A stretch of DNA of 64,000 nucleotides from Neiella litorisoli (GCF_014773395.1 NZ_JACXAF010000020.1:25280-89279); one strand, 5' to 3'. Positions 46,355 through 59,751 are shown, numbered from the stretch's first letter. Translations and numbers: made by a program. The notes: generated by a model from the sequence alone, not told the origin.

Positions 46355-47118
46355 GACCAAACTCCCGTCATCGTCATTGACAACATGATGCCAATACCCG
46401 TTGCCATCACCAGCAAGGTGACAAACGCCCAACGAGCAACGGCCATATTGGTATACCCCTCCACCGCATCGGATATCGCGTTAATAGACGGTAATCCGGG
46501 CACTAACATGAGAACAGTTGCCGCCATGGCGATATGAGGCTGCTCACCGATGTCTAACATCACACCAAACGATGCGATAGTCGTCGCAACAAAGGCTGTG
46601 ACAACAAAGTTAATCAAAGGGTTGACTCGCTGGTGGCCAAGCGACTGACGCACAGTCATGCCAATTAAACTGGCTAAAAGAGTGGTGCCACATTCAGGTA
46701 AACCGCCACCAAAAAGAAAACAAAAACAGGCACAGCTAAGTGCAACCATGGCAGCAACGAGCCAGCGATTGTACTTTTTGGGTTTGTCACTGAGTTGCCT
46801 CAGACGGCGTTCTACTTCGTATTCATCGGCAACGCCACGTTCAACCATCTCGGCTAAACCTGCGACATCACAAACGACTTTAAGGTTAATGCCGCGATCG
46901 ACCACGCGGCGGACTTTGGTGAGAAATTCTTTGTTGTAGACCGTCGTCAGCATCAAGCTGTTTGCGGTAATCGCGATATCGGCCCAATCGGCTCCAAGCG
47001 CAGTGCAGAGCCGATGAATCGTGGTTTCGGCCAACTTACTGTCAGCCCCATACTGCAGCATCAATTGTCCGGCCCAAAGCCCTAGTCGTATTACATTTTG
47101 ATGCTGCTGTTGATTCAC
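46345..47118 (-). CDS. YjjP/ThrE-type exporter large subunit
   Basis: 257 residues starting with GTG at 47118. The N-terminal cytoplasmic part contains GLWAGQLMLQYGADSKLAETTIHRLC, typical of the ThrE/DUF1212 family. Five hydrophobic helices follow, including VLMLVPGLPSINAISDAVEG, a conserved PGxPxxN region. It overlaps the YjjB-like gene by ten bases. The two together equal a full-length ThrE-type transporter. Confidence 0.85.
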   Translation of the reverse strand: MNQQQHQNVIRLGLWAGQLMLQYGADSKLAETTIHRLCTALGADWADIAITANSLMLTTVYNKEFLTKVRRVVDRGINLKVVCDVAGLAEMVERGVADEYEVERRLRQLSDKPKKYNRWLVAAMVALSCACFCFLFGGGLPECGTTLLASLIGMTVRQSLGHQRVNPLINFVVTAFVATTIASFGVMLDIGEQPHIAMAATVLMLVPGLPSINAISDAVEGYTNMAVARWAFVTLLVMATGIGIMLSMTMTGVWSWI

Positions 47119-47136
47119 GTCGTTATCCTACTCGCG

Positions 47137-48324
<1,188 letters not shown>

Positions 48325-48363
48325 CTATTGCTGATCTCTCAGGAATTTTAGTCGCTCATAAAA

Positions 48364-48396
48364 CAAAAAGCCCCACCGATAACGGCAGGGCTTTTC
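48364..48396 (-). terminator. Terminator after rpmA
   Basis: On the minus strand AAAAGCCCTGCCG, loop, CGGTGGGGCTTTTTG: a GC-rich stem with a T-run, between the rpmA stop and obgE start. It may attenuate read-through from rplU-rpmA into obgE. Confidence 0.8.
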
Positions 48397-48414
48397 AGAA
48401 AAAGGTCAACCTAA

Positions 48415-48669
48415 TTAAGCAACGATGCTTACGAACTTACGGTTCTTAGGACCTTTAACTTCAAATTTAACAACGCCGTCTGCAGTAGCAAACAGAGTGT
48501 GGTCTTTACCGATACCTACGTTGTCACCGGCGTGGAACTTAGTACCACGTTGACGAACTAGGATGTTACCAGCAAGAACTGATTGACCGCCATAGCGCTT
48601 AACACCAAGGCGTTTGCTTTCTGAATCGCGGCCGTTTCGAGTACTACCGCCAGCTTTTTTGTGTGCCAT
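48415..48669 (-). CDS. rpmA: 50S ribosomal protein L27
   Basis: 84 residues. The N-terminus [21 protein letters not shown] reaches the peptidyl-transferase centre in the ribosome and is fully conserved. It follows rplU by 18 bp in one operon. Confidence 0.98.
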   Translation of the reverse strand: MAHKKAGGSTRNGRDSESKRLGVKRYGGQSVLAGNILVRQRGTKFHAGDNVGIGKDHTLFATADGVVKFEVKGPKNRKFVSIVA

Positions 48670-48687
48670 TAGTTATGACTCCTCTAA

Positions 48688-48999
48688 TTAACCGCTAATT
48701 GCAGTGATTTTCACTTCTGTGAACCACTGACGATGACCCGCTTGCTTGCGAGAGTGCTTACGGCGACGGAACTTAACAATCTTCACTTTTTTGCCGCGAC
48801 CGTGAGTCACAACTTCAGCTTTAACTTTACCGCCTTCAACGAAAGGTGCGCCGATTGTTACATCTTCACCATTCGCAACTAACAGGACTTTGTCGAATTC
48901 AACGGCAGCGCCGGTTTCGACGTCCAGCTTTTCCAGGCGGACGGTTTGGCCTTCTGCAACTCGGTGCTGTTTACCGCCACTTTGAAAAACCGCGTACAT
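48688..48999 (-). CDS. rplU: 50S ribosomal protein L21
   Basis: 103 residues from the ATG at 48999 ([14 protein letters not shown]), the family start; an upstream start at 49041 would add 14 residues unlike L21. It binds 23S rRNA; the C-terminus [13 protein letters not shown] is basic as expected. First gene of rplU-rpmA(-obgE), divergent from ispB as in E. coli. Confidence 0.97.
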   Translation of the reverse strand: MYAVFQSGGKQHRVAEGQTVRLEKLDVETGAAVEFDKVLLVANGEDVTIGAPFVEGGKVKAEVVTHGRGKKVKIVKFRRRKHSRKQAGHRQWFTEVKITAISG

Positions 49000-49237
49000 A
49001 TTTCTTATACTCCGAAAATTTTCTGTATCTTTTAAAGGCAAGACACATCAGCCTTAAAACTTTAGGGCGCGAAATATACGCGATCCACAATCAAAAGACA
49101 AGGCCGAATCGGCCGGCGCTGGTGTTTTTTGTGCAAGTAAAAATCAATCTTTGGTCTAACTGTTTTAATCGGCCATTTGCGCGTACACTCCACACTGCTT
49201 TTTTATTACCTAAGTGATTCATATTTAGGCAACTCAG

Positions 49238-50209
49238 ATGACACTGGACCAAATTCAACAACTCGCAAAGCAAGACATGGAAGCGGTTAATCAACTCATT
49301 GGTGAACAGCTTACCTCCGACGTCGCGCTCATTAATCAGCTTGGTTTTTATATCGTCAGCAGCGGTGGCAAACGGTTGCGACCACTGATGACAGTGCTCG
49401 CAGCAAGAGCGCTCGGCTACCAGGGCGAACATCATGTCCGTTTGGCGGCCTTGATTGAATTTATCCATACCGCCACCCTATTGCATGATGATGTGGTCGA
49501 CGAGTCCACCATGCGTCGCGGCCGAGAAACGGCCAATGCACTGTTCGGTAATCAAGCCAGTGTCTTGGTCGGCGACTTCCTTTATACCCGCGCATTCCAA
49601 ATGATGGTGTTGTTCGATGACATGAAGGTCATGGACATTTTGTCAGATGCCACCAATCGAATTGCCGAGGGCGAAGTGCTGCAGTTAATGAATGTCAATG
49701 ATGCCGAGGTTGACGAAGACAGCTACTTCCAGGTGATTTACTGTAAGACCGCCAAGCTGTTTGAAGCAGCAACACGTTTAGCCGCCGTGATCACTAACCA
49801 AACACCAGATATTGAGCAAGCCATGCTTGATTACGGGAAACACTTAGGCACCGCCTTCCAATTGATCGATGATGTTCTCGATTACACCGCTGATGCTGAC
49901 ACCATGGGCAAGAATGCCGGTGATGATTTAGCTGAAGGCAAACCAACCTTGCCGCTGCTTCACGCCATGCATAACGGCAACGAGCAAGAGACTGCGTTAA
50001 TTGAAGACGCCATTATCAATGCCAATGGCTTGCCGCATCTGGCCGCCATTCAAGCGACGATGGCGCGAGTTGGCTCATTGGATTACGCCCGTCAAAAGGC
50101 AGAGCAAGAAGCCGATAAAGCAATTGCGGCATTAGCAAACATTGCTGATTCTGACTTCAAGCAAGCGCTAATTGGCCTAGCCAACATTGCAGTGGAGCGG
50201 GATCACTAA
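49238..50209 (+). CDS. ispB: Octaprenyl diphosphate synthase
   Basis: 323 residues. It is a trans-polyprenyl synthase that makes the ubiquinone/menaquinone side chain. The two aspartate-rich motifs are clear: LLHDDVVDESTMRRG (first) and LIDDVLDY (second). GGKRLRPLM binds substrate. It is divergent from rplU and followed by a bidirectional terminator. Confidence 0.95.
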   Translation: MTLDQIQQLAKQDMEAVNQLIGEQLTSDVALINQLGFYIVSSGGKRLRPLMTVLAARALGYQGEHHVRLAALIEFIHTATLLHDDVVDESTMRRGRETANALFGNQASVLVGDFLYTRAFQMMVLFDDMKVMDILSDATNRIAEGEVLQLMNVNDAEVDEDSYFQVIYCKTAKLFEAATRLAAVITNQTPDIEQAMLDYGKHLGTAFQLIDDVLDYTADADTMGKNAGDDLAEGKPTLPLLHAMHNGNEQETALIEDAIINANGLPHLAAIQATMARVGSLDYARQKAEQEADKAIAALANIADSDFKQALIGLANIAVERDH

Positions 50210-50255
50210 TCTCTCGACACTAGGTAGTCATCAAATAGATAGCGGCCCATAACGC

Positions 50256-50282
50256 AAAAACGGACCATCAGGTCCGTTTTTT
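50256..50282. terminator. Bidirectional terminator between ispB and mdh
   Basis: AAAAACGGACC, loop ATCA, GGTCCGTTTTTT, between two convergent genes. Confidence 0.93.
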
Positions 50283-50300
50283 AATGCCAAAGATTAACGC

Positions 50301-51236
50301 TTAGCCGTTAACGAACTCGACACCTTTAGCGATATCACCTTTGAGGGTGTCCAACATGCCGTCAAGAGCCGCTTGCTCGTAAGCGCTGATTTCGCCGTAT
50401 GGCAATACTTCTTCAACGCCGTTTTTGCCTAGCTTAACTGGCTGTGCAAATAGTTCAGCGTGCTCAGAGCCACCATCGACATAAGTGCACTCAACGACAC
50501 CTTCTTCGCCATTCAATGCTTTCACCAAGCTCAGGCAGAAACGTGCAGCTGCTTGACCCATAGAAAGAGTTGCAGAACCGCCACCAGCTTTCGCCTCAAC
50601 CACTTCAGTACCAGCGTTCTGGATACGGTGAGTCATTGCAGCGATTTCTTCATCAGAGAAATCCAGACCTAATTGGCTCAACAAAGGCAGGATAGTTACG
50701 CCGCTGTGGCCGCCAATGACGTTGATTTTAACATCAGCAGGGTTCAGCCCTTTGGCTTCAGCAATAAAGGTTTCAGCGCGGATCACGTCCAGCGTGGTCA
50801 CGCCGAACAGTTTATTCTTGTTGTAGCAGCCTTTGGCTTTGAACACTTCTGCAGCAATCGCCACGGTGGTGTTCACTGGGTTAGTGATAATACCAACACA
50901 TGCAGTTGGACAAACATCGGCGATTTGCTCAGCAAGGTGCTTAACGACACCCGCGTTCACGTTGAACAAATCGGCACGGTCCATACCAGGCTTACGAGGC
51001 ACACCAGCTGGGATCAGGACAATGTCTGCACCTTCAAGCGCTTTGCCTAAATCGTCCTTGCCATAACCTTCAATTGATACAGCCGTTGGGATGTGGCTGA
51101 GATCTTTGGCTACACCAGGAGTAACCGGAGCAATATCGTACAGGGCAAGATCAGTGCCTGCTGGTAATTGGGTTTTTAGCAGAAGGGACAATGCTTGACC
51201 GATTCCGCCAGCGGCGCCAAGTACAGCAACTTTCAT
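50301..51236 (-). CDS. mdh: Malate dehydrogenase
   Basis: 311 residues, like E. coli Mdh. It interconverts malate and oxaloacetate with NAD in the TCA cycle. It has the Rossmann start [18 protein letters not shown], the substrate-binding [14 protein letters not shown] and the catalytic His in [16 protein letters not shown]. It is divergent from argR, as in E. coli and Shewanella. Confidence 0.97.
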   Translation of the reverse strand: MKVAVLGAAGGIGQALSLLLKTQLPAGTDLALYDIAPVTPGVAKDLSHIPTAVSIEGYGKDDLGKALEGADIVLIPAGVPRKPGMDRADLFNVNAGVVKHLAEQIADVCPTACVGIITNPVNTTVAIAAEVFKAKGCYNKNKLFGVTTLDVIRAETFIAEAKGLNPADVKINVIGGHSGVTILPLLSQLGLDFSDEEIAAMTHRIQNAGTEVVEAKAGGGSATLSMGQAAARFCLSLVKALNGEEGVVECTYVDGGSEHAELFAQPVKLGKNGVEEVLPYGEISAYEQAALDGMLDTLKGDIAKGVEFVNG

Positions 51237-51432
51237 AATTATTCTCCTAATTAGGATTTTAGATTGTGTAGGGTATTTTTATTGCGTCGTTACAATAGCC
51301 TGCACCCAAAAACGGGTAAATAAGTTGTGCGAAATCAAAGCACAGTTCTGCTTATTACCACGCAATGTCGAGTCGTAAAGCAAATGCAACACACATAATG
51401 AGCAATCCGAGCCGCATAAGTTTGCCCAATTT

Positions 51433-51460
51433 TGCAAATTTATGCACAATGACTGCATAA
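51433..51460. promoter_or_regulatory. Candidate tandem ARG boxes upstream of argR
   Basis: TGCAAATTTATGCA (51433-51446) is an imperfect palindrome with an AT-rich core, followed closely by a TGCATAA half-site (51454-51460). The pattern resembles ARG boxes (TGxAT, AT-rich core, ATxCA). The position 18-45 bases before the argR ATG suggests autoregulation. No footprint-level evidence can be drawn from sequence. Confidence 0.45.
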
Positions 51461-51477
51461 CAAATTAGGGGCAAGTT

Positions 51478-51945
51478 ATGCAATCCAGTCAGCAAGATGC
51501 TTTAATCAAAGCATTTCATAATCTACTCAAACAAGAGCGATTCGGCTCACAAGGAGAGATAGTTAACGCTCTAAAAGATCAAGGCTTTAGCAACGTCAAC
51601 CAATCCAAAGTTTCGCGCATGCTGTCAAAGTTCGGAGCCGTCCGAACCCGCAATGCAAAACAAGAAATGGTCTATTGCTTACCTGCTGAATTAGGCGTTC
51701 CAACCACCTCAAGCCCGTTAAAAAACCTTGTAATCGACATTGATCACAACGACTTTATGATTGTCATTCGCACCAGCCCTGGTGCTGCTCAGTTAATTGC
51801 CCGCTTGCTTGACTCAATCGGCAAGGCCGAGGGTATTCTGGGCACAATCGCCGGCGATGATACCATCTTCATTACCCCGACCAAAGCTGCGGGAGTGGAA
51901 TCAACGATCAAATCAGTACGCAACTTATTTGGCTACAGCGCATAG
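51478..51945 (+). CDS. argR: Arginine repressor
   Basis: 155 residues, E. coli size. It has an N-terminal winged helix with [21 protein letters not shown] (the SRML recognition helix) and a C-terminal hexamerisation and arginine-binding domain with [12 protein letters not shown] and [12 protein letters not shown]. It represses arginine biosynthesis genes when arginine is abundant. Divergent from mdh; candidate operators precede it. Confidence 0.97.
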   Translation: MQSSQQDALIKAFHNLLKQERFGSQGEIVNALKDQGFSNVNQSKVSRMLSKFGAVRTRNAKQEMVYCLPAELGVPTTSSPLKNLVIDIDHNDFMIVIRTSPGAAQLIARLLDSIGKAEGILGTIAGDDTIFITPTKAAGVESTIKSVRNLFGYSA

Positions 51946-52007
51946 TGCGCAAAATGTAACGACGATACAATTTAGACCTTAGTCTTAATCGCTGTGAAAA
52001 CTGCATA

Positions 52008-52036
52008 AAAAACCGGAGCACAAGGCTCCGGTTTTT
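52008..52036. terminator. Bidirectional terminator between argR and amtB
   Basis: AAAAACCGGAGC, loop, GCTCCGGTTTTT between convergent genes. Confidence 0.93.
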
Positions 52037-52056
52037 AGTTTGATTTGAAATCGTGA

Positions 52057-53337
<1,281 letters not shown>

Positions 53338-53374
53338 TATTTTCTCCCGGAATTGTCAGACTGGACTGCAGGCC

Positions 53375-53772
<398 letters not shown>

Positions 53773-53845
53773 CAATGAAACAAAACCATTAAATTCAGCA
53801 GCTTAGACAAAAAAAGAGACATTTTGGAGAAACAAAGGAGGGCTA

Positions 53846-53971
53846 ATGCACCAGATTGATCCCACCTGTCGCACCAAAAAAGTACAGCAATGGGAAGTAA
53901 TCACATTTATTGTTGATGCAGCACTAAGATCGTGCAGCCGCCTTTTTGATTTTTCAAAAAAGCAGCTCTAG
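53846..53971 (+). CDS. Candidate small protein (41 aa) with strong Shine-Dalgarno
   Basis: An ATG at 53846 is preceded by AGGAGG (53836-53841), the strongest possible ribosome-binding site, and opens a 41-codon frame ending in TAG at 53971. That stop lies one base from the yacL stop on the other strand, a tight tail-to-tail fit. The peptide has a hydrophobic, partly amphipathic middle (WEVITFIVDAALRS) and a basic end. It matches nothing I know. It lies divergent from glnK, so it may be under nitrogen control; equally it could be chance sequence. Confidence 0.4.
   Translation: MHQIDPTCRTKKVQQWEVITFIVDAALRSCSRLFDFSKKQL
53921..53935. promoter_or_regulatory. Candidate NtrC enhancer site
   Basis: GCACT-AAGAT-CGTGC, matching the NtrC dyad (GCACY-N5-RGTGC) at nine of ten specified positions, about 150 bp upstream of the glnK sigma-54 promoter. 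Further GCACC half-sites lie at about 53848 and 53870. Confidence 0.45.
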
Positions 53972-53972
53972 T

Positions 53973-54335
53973 TCAGGAAGAAATATGGTGAAACCAAGCA
54001 GTTATCAGTTTTTCGAAATCTTCAGGCCCAGCTTCTGCTGACAAGCTTTGATAATCATCGCGAATATCATCTTCACCAGATAAGGGCATCTCATCGGCAG
54101 TTGTCATGCTATGGTGCGCCAGCAAAATCGCGTCGCCGTCGCGCTCAACGGTCCACTCTCGACCATGCTCCCGCCAGTCGGCAATGGGATCGCTCAATTG
54201 CTGAAGAATCGCATCAATTTGTTTCGAATTATTGCCTATTTCTTCGGTCAACCAAGTACCAAATGCGCTTTGTGGTTCACTGACTTTAGCGATGGGGCGA
54301 CCGTCAATCGGGTCAAAAAAGAACTCGTAGTCCAT
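53973..54335 (-). CDS. yacL: YacL (UPF0231) family protein
   Basis: 120 residues, E. coli YacL length. It starts with MDYEFFFDPIDGRPIAKVS and shares the acidic helical pattern, the W-rich centre (DWREHGREWTVERDGD) and the C-terminal GPEDFEKLITAW of the family. Cytoplasmic, function unknown. It is divergent from msrP and convergent with the candidate 41-residue ORF. Confidence 0.85.
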   Translation of the reverse strand: MDYEFFFDPIDGRPIAKVSEPQSAFGTWLTEEIGNNSKQIDAILQQLSDPIADWREHGREWTVERDGDAILLAHHSMTTADEMPLSGEDDIRDDYQSLSAEAGPEDFEKLITAWFHHISS

Positions 54336-54448
54336 TTGCTGATCATTCTGGTTAATAGTGCCGTTAGTAATGATAGCGTATCGCGAGGTGAAACTTTTAT
54401 CTCGTTGCCTCGGTCTTTGTGATTAGTGGACTAAAGAGTGACAAAACA

Positions 54449-55405
54449 ATGAAACAGCGGCCCCCTTCCCTTTCAGAAGCACAGGTAACCGACGAACAGC
54501 TTTACCTGAACCGGCGCCAGTTAATGAAAGGCGCGGCGGCCTTGACGGCACTTTCGGCATTCCCTGCTCCTGCGCAAGCAGCTGCTAAGGTTTACCCGCT
54601 AACGTACCGCAAGGATTCATCTGATTTGCCGTTAACCCCCGAGCAAAAGGTAATTAGTTACAACAACTTCTATGAATTCGGCACTGACAAAGGTGACCCA
54701 ATCAAGAATGCGCAACACTTCAAAACGTCGCCTTGGCAGGTCACAGTGAGTGGCGAAGCGGAAAAAACCGGCGCCTTTACGCTTGAAGATATTCTCAAAT
54801 GGAATCCATTGGAGGAGCGTATTTATCGGCTCCGGTGTGTCGAGGCATGGTCGATGGTTATTCCTTGGGTCGGTTTCCCACTAGCGGACATGCTCAAACG
54901 ATTTCAACCCACCAGCAAAGCCAAGTATGTCGCCTTTGAAACCCTTTTCGATCCGGAACAGATGCCCGGCCAGCGCAGCCGCTGGGGCGGCGGCGGCATC
55001 AATTACCCCTACGTGGAAGGCCTGACCATTGCCGAAGCAATGCACCCCTTGACGCTGATGGCGGTCGGCCTTTACGGCAAGACTTTACCACCGCAAAACG
55101 GCGCGCCCATTCGCTTGGTGGTACCGTGGAAATATGGCTTTAAAAGCATTAAATCCATCGTCAGCATCACCTTCACCGAACAACGTCCGCGCACCACTTG
55201 GAGTGAGTTAGCGCCCAATGAGTACGGCTTCTTTGCCAATGTAAACCCCAAAGTTGCCCATCCTCGTTGGTCGCAAGCCAGTGAACGGATCATTGGCTCC
55301 GGCGGCTTATTCGCCCAAAAACGTCGCGATACTGAGCTCTATAACGGCTACGCCGAGCAAGTTGCTTCGCTATACTCGAACATCAAAGAAAACCACTTTT
55401 TCTGA
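54449..55405 (+). CDS. msrP: Periplasmic methionine sulfoxide reductase, catalytic subunit
   Basis: 318 residues from the ATG at 54449 (an earlier start at 54419 is less likely). A Tat signal peptide with [12 protein letters not shown] precedes the mature protein. The molybdopterin-binding sulfite-oxidase fold has its metal-ligand Cys in [31 protein letters not shown] is typical of MsrP (YedY). It repairs oxidised methionines in periplasmic proteins using electrons from MsrQ, encoded 16 bp downstream. Confidence 0.95.
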   Translation: MKQRPPSLSEAQVTDEQLYLNRRQLMKGAAALTALSAFPAPAQAAAKVYPLTYRKDSSDLPLTPEQKVISYNNFYEFGTDKGDPIKNAQHFKTSPWQVTVSGEAEKTGAFTLEDILKWNPLEERIYRLRCVEAWSMVIPWVGFPLADMLKRFQPTSKAKYVAFETLFDPEQMPGQRSRWGGGGINYPYVEGLTIAEAMHPLTLMAVGLYGKTLPPQNGAPIRLVVPWKYGFKSIKSIVSITFTEQRPRTTWSELAPNEYGFFANVNPKVAHPRWSQASERIIGSGGLFAQKRRDTELYNGYAEQVASLYSNIKENHFF

Positions 55406-55421
55406 TTGCTCGGTGCAATCA

Positions 55422-56051
55422 ATGCCTGATGTGATGGTGCAACGAATTATTCAAAATCACCCGCAACTGATGGGGTTCAAAGCCCTCCTTCATGGCGCTT
55501 GTTTGCTGCCAGCCTTGTGGATCTTTTACCTTGGCGCGATCGATTCGCTGGGCGCCGATCCGGTTAAAGCGCTGATCCACTTTTACGGTATTGGTGCGGT
55601 CCATTGCTTGCTGGCCACCTTGGTCGTGTCACTGTTGAGCAAAAAACTGCGCACGCCACTGTTGATGCGTTGCCGCCGTTTACTCGGGCTTTATGTGGCG
55701 TTTTATGCCACCTTACACATCGTTTGTTTCTTAGTGTTTGAATGGCAGTTGCAATGGGCCGAGGTGATCGATGAAATTATCCGGCGCCCCTACATCACCT
55801 TTGGTTTTATTGCCTGGTTGATATTGGTGGCACTGACACTCACTTCCTTCAAGCGTGCTCAACGCGCCATGGGCGCTCGCTGGAGCCAACTCCACAGCCT
55901 AGTGTATTTGTCCCTCGCGCTAATCTTGCTGCACTTCTATTGGTCTCAAAAAAGCCCGTGGAACCAAGCCATTGCTTACGCCTTTGCTGGCGCTGCATTG
56001 CTTTACCTGAAACGATCTAACCTATTAAATTGGTTAAAATTATTTAAGTAA
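55422..56051 (+). CDS. msrQ: MsrQ haem-binding membrane subunit
   Basis: About 209 residues from the ATG at 55422; an in-frame start at 55254 lies inside msrP. Six hydrophobic helices carry the haem-ligand histidines expected in this ferric-reductase-like family (for example GAVHCLLA, ATLHIVCF, LHSLVYLS). It passes electrons from the quinone pool or flavin to MsrP. Confidence 0.93.
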   Translation: MPDVMVQRIIQNHPQLMGFKALLHGACLLPALWIFYLGAIDSLGADPVKALIHFYGIGAVHCLLATLVVSLLSKKLRTPLLMRCRRLLGLYVAFYATLHIVCFLVFEWQLQWAEVIDEIIRRPYITFGFIAWLILVALTLTSFKRAQRAMGARWSQLHSLVYLSLALILLHFYWSQKSPWNQAIAYAFAGAALLYLKRSNLLNWLKLFK

Positions 56052-56175
56052 TCACGGTCATTGTTAACACCCCTCAGTGAATGTTTTTTGGCCAGCACCC
56101 TCGATTTTTTGTGATGAAGGCCCTATAGTGCGCGCGTTGAATCCCCCTCTATCGATGCAGAACTAGGAACGTCCT

Positions 56176-57765
56176 TTGATTTCTACCGCAAACATCACCA
56201 TGCAGTTTGGTGCCGAACCTCTTTTCGAAAACATTTCCGTTAAATTTTCCGGCGGCAACCGCTACGGCCTGATTGGCGCCAATGGCTGCGGTAAATCAAC
56301 CTTTATGAAGATATTGGACGGCAGCTTGGCGCCTAGCGCGGGCACAGTCAGCATTTCGCCAAATGAGCGCATCGGCAAACTGCATCAGGACCAGTTCGCA
56401 TTTGAACAGTACTCAGTGATCGATACGGTGATCATGGGCCACAAAGAACTATGGGAAGTAAAGCAAGAGCGCGACCGCATCTATTCGCTACCAGAAATGT
56501 CCGAAGAAGACGGCATGAAAGTCGCCGATTTAGAAACTCAGTTTGCTGAGATGGACGGTTACAGCGCAGAAAGCCGGGCAGGCGAAATCTTGATTGGCGC
56601 CGGCATCGACGAATCGTTGCACTTTGGCCCAATGAGCGAAGTCGCTCCCGGCTGGAAACTTCGCGTGCTCTTAGCCCAGGCATTGTTTGCCGACCCTGAT
56701 ATTTTGCTGTTAGACGAGCCGACCAACAACCTCGATATCGATACCATTCGCTGGCTGGAAAAGGTGCTGAATGAACGTAAAAGCACCATGGTCATCATCT
56801 CGCACGACCGTCACTTCCTCAACGAAGTGTGTACTCACATGGCCGACATCGACTACGGTGAGTTGCGTGTTTACCCAGGTAACTACGATGACTTCATGAG
56901 CGCTTCGACCTTAGCCCGCGAGCAACTGCAAAACGAAAATGCCAAGAAAAAAGCGCAAATTGCCGAGCTGCAACAGTTTGTTAGCCGTTTCTCAGCCAAC
57001 GCATCGAAAGCCAAACAAGCGACTTCCCGTGCTCGCCAGATTGATAAAATTAAGCTCGAAGATATCAAGCCATCGAGTCGCGTTAGCCCGTTTATCCGCT
57101 TTAATCAGGAAAAGAAACTGCATCGTCAGGCGTTGATCTTAGAAAACGTCGGCCATGGTTTTGATGGTGAAACCTTATTTAGCGGCGGCGAGATGATCCT
57201 CGAAGCGGGCACCAAGCTAGCGGTTATTGGTGACAATGGTGCCGGTAAAACCACCTTCCTGCGTTGCCTGATGGACGAGTTAAATGCCAATGAAGGGGTC
57301 ATTAAGTGGTCGGAAAATGCAGCGTTGGGCTACTGCCCACAGGATGCCACTGCCGAGTTCGCCGAAGAAATCAACATGTTTGATTGGATGAGCCAATGGC
57401 GCAAACCGGAGCACGATGACCAAATCGTCCGCTCCATGTTGGGCCGCTTATTATTCTCCGCCGACGACTACAAAAAGCTGGTCACCGTTTGCTCCGGTGG
57501 CGAAAAGAACCGCCTGCTGTTTGGCAAGCTGATGATGCAAGAGCCCAATGTGTTGTTGATGGACGAGCCAACCAACCACTTGGATATGGAATCCATTGAA
57601 GCATTGAACCTCGCCTTGGAGCACTATGAAGGCACGTTGATCTTCGTCAGCCACGACCGCGAGTTCGTGCAGTCGCTGGCAACTCGAATTGTCGAAATCA
57701 AAGATCACAAGCTGAATGATTTCCAAGGCACTTACGAAGAATTTCTCGCCAGCCAAGGCGACTAA
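56176..57765 (+). CDS. ybiT: ABC-F ribosome-associated ATPase YbiT
   Basis: 529 residues starting with TTG at 56176, with AGGA seven bases upstream; E. coli YbiT is 530 and aligns from the start (ITMQFG). Two ABC domains have Walker [11 protein letters not shown] and [10 protein letters not shown] and Walker [10 protein letters not shown] and LLMDEPTNH. They are joined by a P-site-tRNA-interaction linker with [20 protein letters not shown]. No membrane domain: ABC-F proteins act on the ribosome to relieve stalls. Confidence 0.95.
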   Translation: MISTANITMQFGAEPLFENISVKFSGGNRYGLIGANGCGKSTFMKILDGSLAPSAGTVSISPNERIGKLHQDQFAFEQYSVIDTVIMGHKELWEVKQERDRIYSLPEMSEEDGMKVADLETQFAEMDGYSAESRAGEILIGAGIDESLHFGPMSEVAPGWKLRVLLAQALFADPDILLLDEPTNNLDIDTIRWLEKVLNERKSTMVIISHDRHFLNEVCTHMADIDYGELRVYPGNYDDFMSASTLAREQLQNENAKKKAQIAELQQFVSRFSANASKAKQATSRARQIDKIKLEDIKPSSRVSPFIRFNQEKKLHRQALILENVGHGFDGETLFSGGEMILEAGTKLAVIGDNGAGKTTFLRCLMDELNANEGVIKWSENAALGYCPQDATAEFAEEINMFDWMSQWRKPEHDDQIVRSMLGRLLFSADDYKKLVTVCSGGEKNRLLFGKLMMQEPNVLLMDEPTNHLDMESIEALNLALEHYEGTLIFVSHDREFVQSLATRIVEIKDHKLNDFQGTYEEFLASQGD

Positions 57766-57789
57766 GCCACAAGCCTGCAATCAAAAATT

Positions 57790-57809
57790 CTGCCCCAAGT
57801 GCGGGGCAG
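57790..57809. terminator. Hairpin after ybiT (possible terminator)
   Basis: CTGCCCC, six-base loop, GGGGCAG, 25 bp after the ybiT stop. The T-run lies on the minus-strand side, so as a plus-strand terminator it is weak. Confidence 0.4.
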
Positions 57810-57954
57810 AAGCTTCCTTCCAACACAACTCCCCGTCGCATTCCCTCTGATAACCATTGATGTGAACCAACATCCAACTCAGCCACCTTTTGGATTGTCT
57901 TCAACTTTTATATGGCTAACAATGCCGACACTACAATAACGACAGGGACTGACT

Positions 57955-59739
57955 GTGTCAGAGACAACTACCGACAGCCAAGTAGAGAAACCGACCTCGA
58001 CTGGCGCTGAATCAAATAACAGTGGGCCACTAAGTTATGGCCCTTATCCAGAACTATCAAAACAAGCCATTTTGGTTGGCTATTTCCTTGGTGTGATCAT
58101 CGCCATATCGATTGGTTATGCCTCACTCAAACTAGGCTTTTCCATTGAAGGCTCGGAACTAGCCGCCATTCTTGGTTTTGGTATTTTGCGCGGCATTCTG
58201 CGCCGTCGCTCAATCATTGAGAACAACGTCACTCAAACTGTTGCCTCTGCTGTGAATGGGGCATCATCAGGCTTGATGTTCTCGGTGCCAGCCATTTTCA
58301 TCTTGGGTTATGGCTCAGAATTAAACCCATACATTGTCACTTTCGGTGCCATTGCTGGTGCCTTCTTGGGGATTGCCTTCATTATTCCGCTGCGCAAGCA
58401 AATGATTGATTTCGAACGCCTGACCTACCCAGGCGGTGTTGCCGTGGCAACCATTTTGAAATCACCAGGCGCCGGCATCGAAAAGGCCAAGCTGCTCGTT
58501 GGCGCCATGCTGTTCTCCGGCGTGGTGCATGTCATTGCGCTGTCTTTGGGGATTCATGATTTATACATCAGTGATTGGCTCAGCATCCCAGATGACTTTG
58601 CCTATCTGAATCTGGTGTTTTACGCCTCGCTAATGACCGTGGGGGTTGGCTTTATCGCTGGCCGCGGTGGCTTTGCCTTTATCGTTGGTGGCTTTGTTTG
58701 TTATTTCTTTCTCGCCCCCATGCTAGACCTCACCGGCATGTTGCCTGTCGATGAAGCGGGCAACAAAATCACCGACGCTGAAGCCTTGCGACTCAGCCTG
58801 TTTCGTCCGACCGGAATTGGCATGTTGATTGGTGGCGCGGTGATTGGGGTGATTTTCGCCCTGCCACTGATCCGCTCGGCCATCAAGTCGATGCAAAACA
58901 GCGCCAAAGTCGAAAGCGCCATGAGCCGCGACGAGATGCCGATCAAGCTGCTGTACTTCGCTGTGGTTGGCGCCGCGATTCTACTGATGATCATGGCTTG
59001 GACCTCCGCCGAGCAAGTGGGCATTGGCCGTGGCATCGCCATGGGATTGCTGGGCACGCTATGGATTTGGATGGCTGGCATTATTCTTTCTGAAGCCATC
59101 GGCCGCACCAACTGGTCACCACTCAGTGGCATGACCCTAGTGGCGGTCACCTTGTTGATTATGCTCACCAGCGGTATGGAAACCACCGGCGCCATCGTTG
59201 CCGCTGTGACTGTTGGTGCCGCAACCTGTGTTGCCATGAGCCAAGCCACTGACTTAATGCTTGATATGAAAACCGGCTATCTAGTCGGTGCCACCCCGCG
59301 TATGCAGCAGCTTGGCCAATTTGCCGGCGCATGGTTGGGGCCGATTGTCATCATCGTACTAATCTACATTCTCCACAGCGCCTTCGGTCTTGGCAGTGAT
59401 GAGCTTCCAGCACCTCAAGGTCAAGCGCTCGCTTCCATGGTTCAAGGTATTACCGGTGGCGATGTACCAGCGGAAAAATACACCGCAGGCGCTTTATTGG
59501 GCGGTTTGTTGTCAGCCATGAGCGGCGGCTTGGGCATTACCGTGGGCCTTGGTTTCTACCTACCATTTAACATTGTGCTGACCTACGCCATTGGCACCCT
59601 GCTCCGCGAAATCACCGATCGCAACCTAGGCAGCCATTGGTCAGATAACAAAGGCATTCCAATCGCCGCGGGTTTAATCGTTGGTGAAGCCTTGGTTGGC
59701 GTCGGTTACGCCGTGGTCAAAATCGCAAGCGCAGCATAG
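57955..59739 (+). CDS. OPT-family oligopeptide transporter
   Basis: 594 residues starting with GTG at 57955 (ACAGGGA upstream). An N-terminal hydrophilic stretch is followed by about 14 membrane helices. OPT signatures are SGLMFSVPAIFILGYG, YPGGVAVATILKSPG and the C-terminal LGITVGLGFYLPFNIVLTYAIGTLLRE. OPT proteins import oligopeptides or metal chelates with protons; the substrate is not evident. The next gene begins 12 bases later and is probably co-transcribed. Confidence 0.9.
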   Translation: MSETTTDSQVEKPTSTGAESNNSGPLSYGPYPELSKQAILVGYFLGVIIAISIGYASLKLGFSIEGSELAAILGFGILRGILRRRSIIENNVTQTVASAVNGASSGLMFSVPAIFILGYGSELNPYIVTFGAIAGAFLGIAFIIPLRKQMIDFERLTYPGGVAVATILKSPGAGIEKAKLLVGAMLFSGVVHVIALSLGIHDLYISDWLSIPDDFAYLNLVFYASLMTVGVGFIAGRGGFAFIVGGFVCYFFLAPMLDLTGMLPVDEAGNKITDAEALRLSLFRPTGIGMLIGGAVIGVIFALPLIRSAIKSMQNSAKVESAMSRDEMPIKLLYFAVVGAAILLMIMAWTSAEQVGIGRGIAMGLLGTLWIWMAGIILSEAIGRTNWSPLSGMTLVAVTLLIMLTSGMETTGAIVAAVTVGAATCVAMSQATDLMLDMKTGYLVGATPRMQQLGQFAGAWLGPIVIIVLIYILHSAFGLGSDELPAPQGQALASMVQGITGGDVPAEKYTAGALLGGLLSAMSGGLGITVGLGFYLPFNIVLTYAIGTLLREITDRNLGSHWSDNKGIPIAAGLIVGEALVGVGYAVVKIASAA

Positions 59740-59751
59740 GAGACAAAGCAA

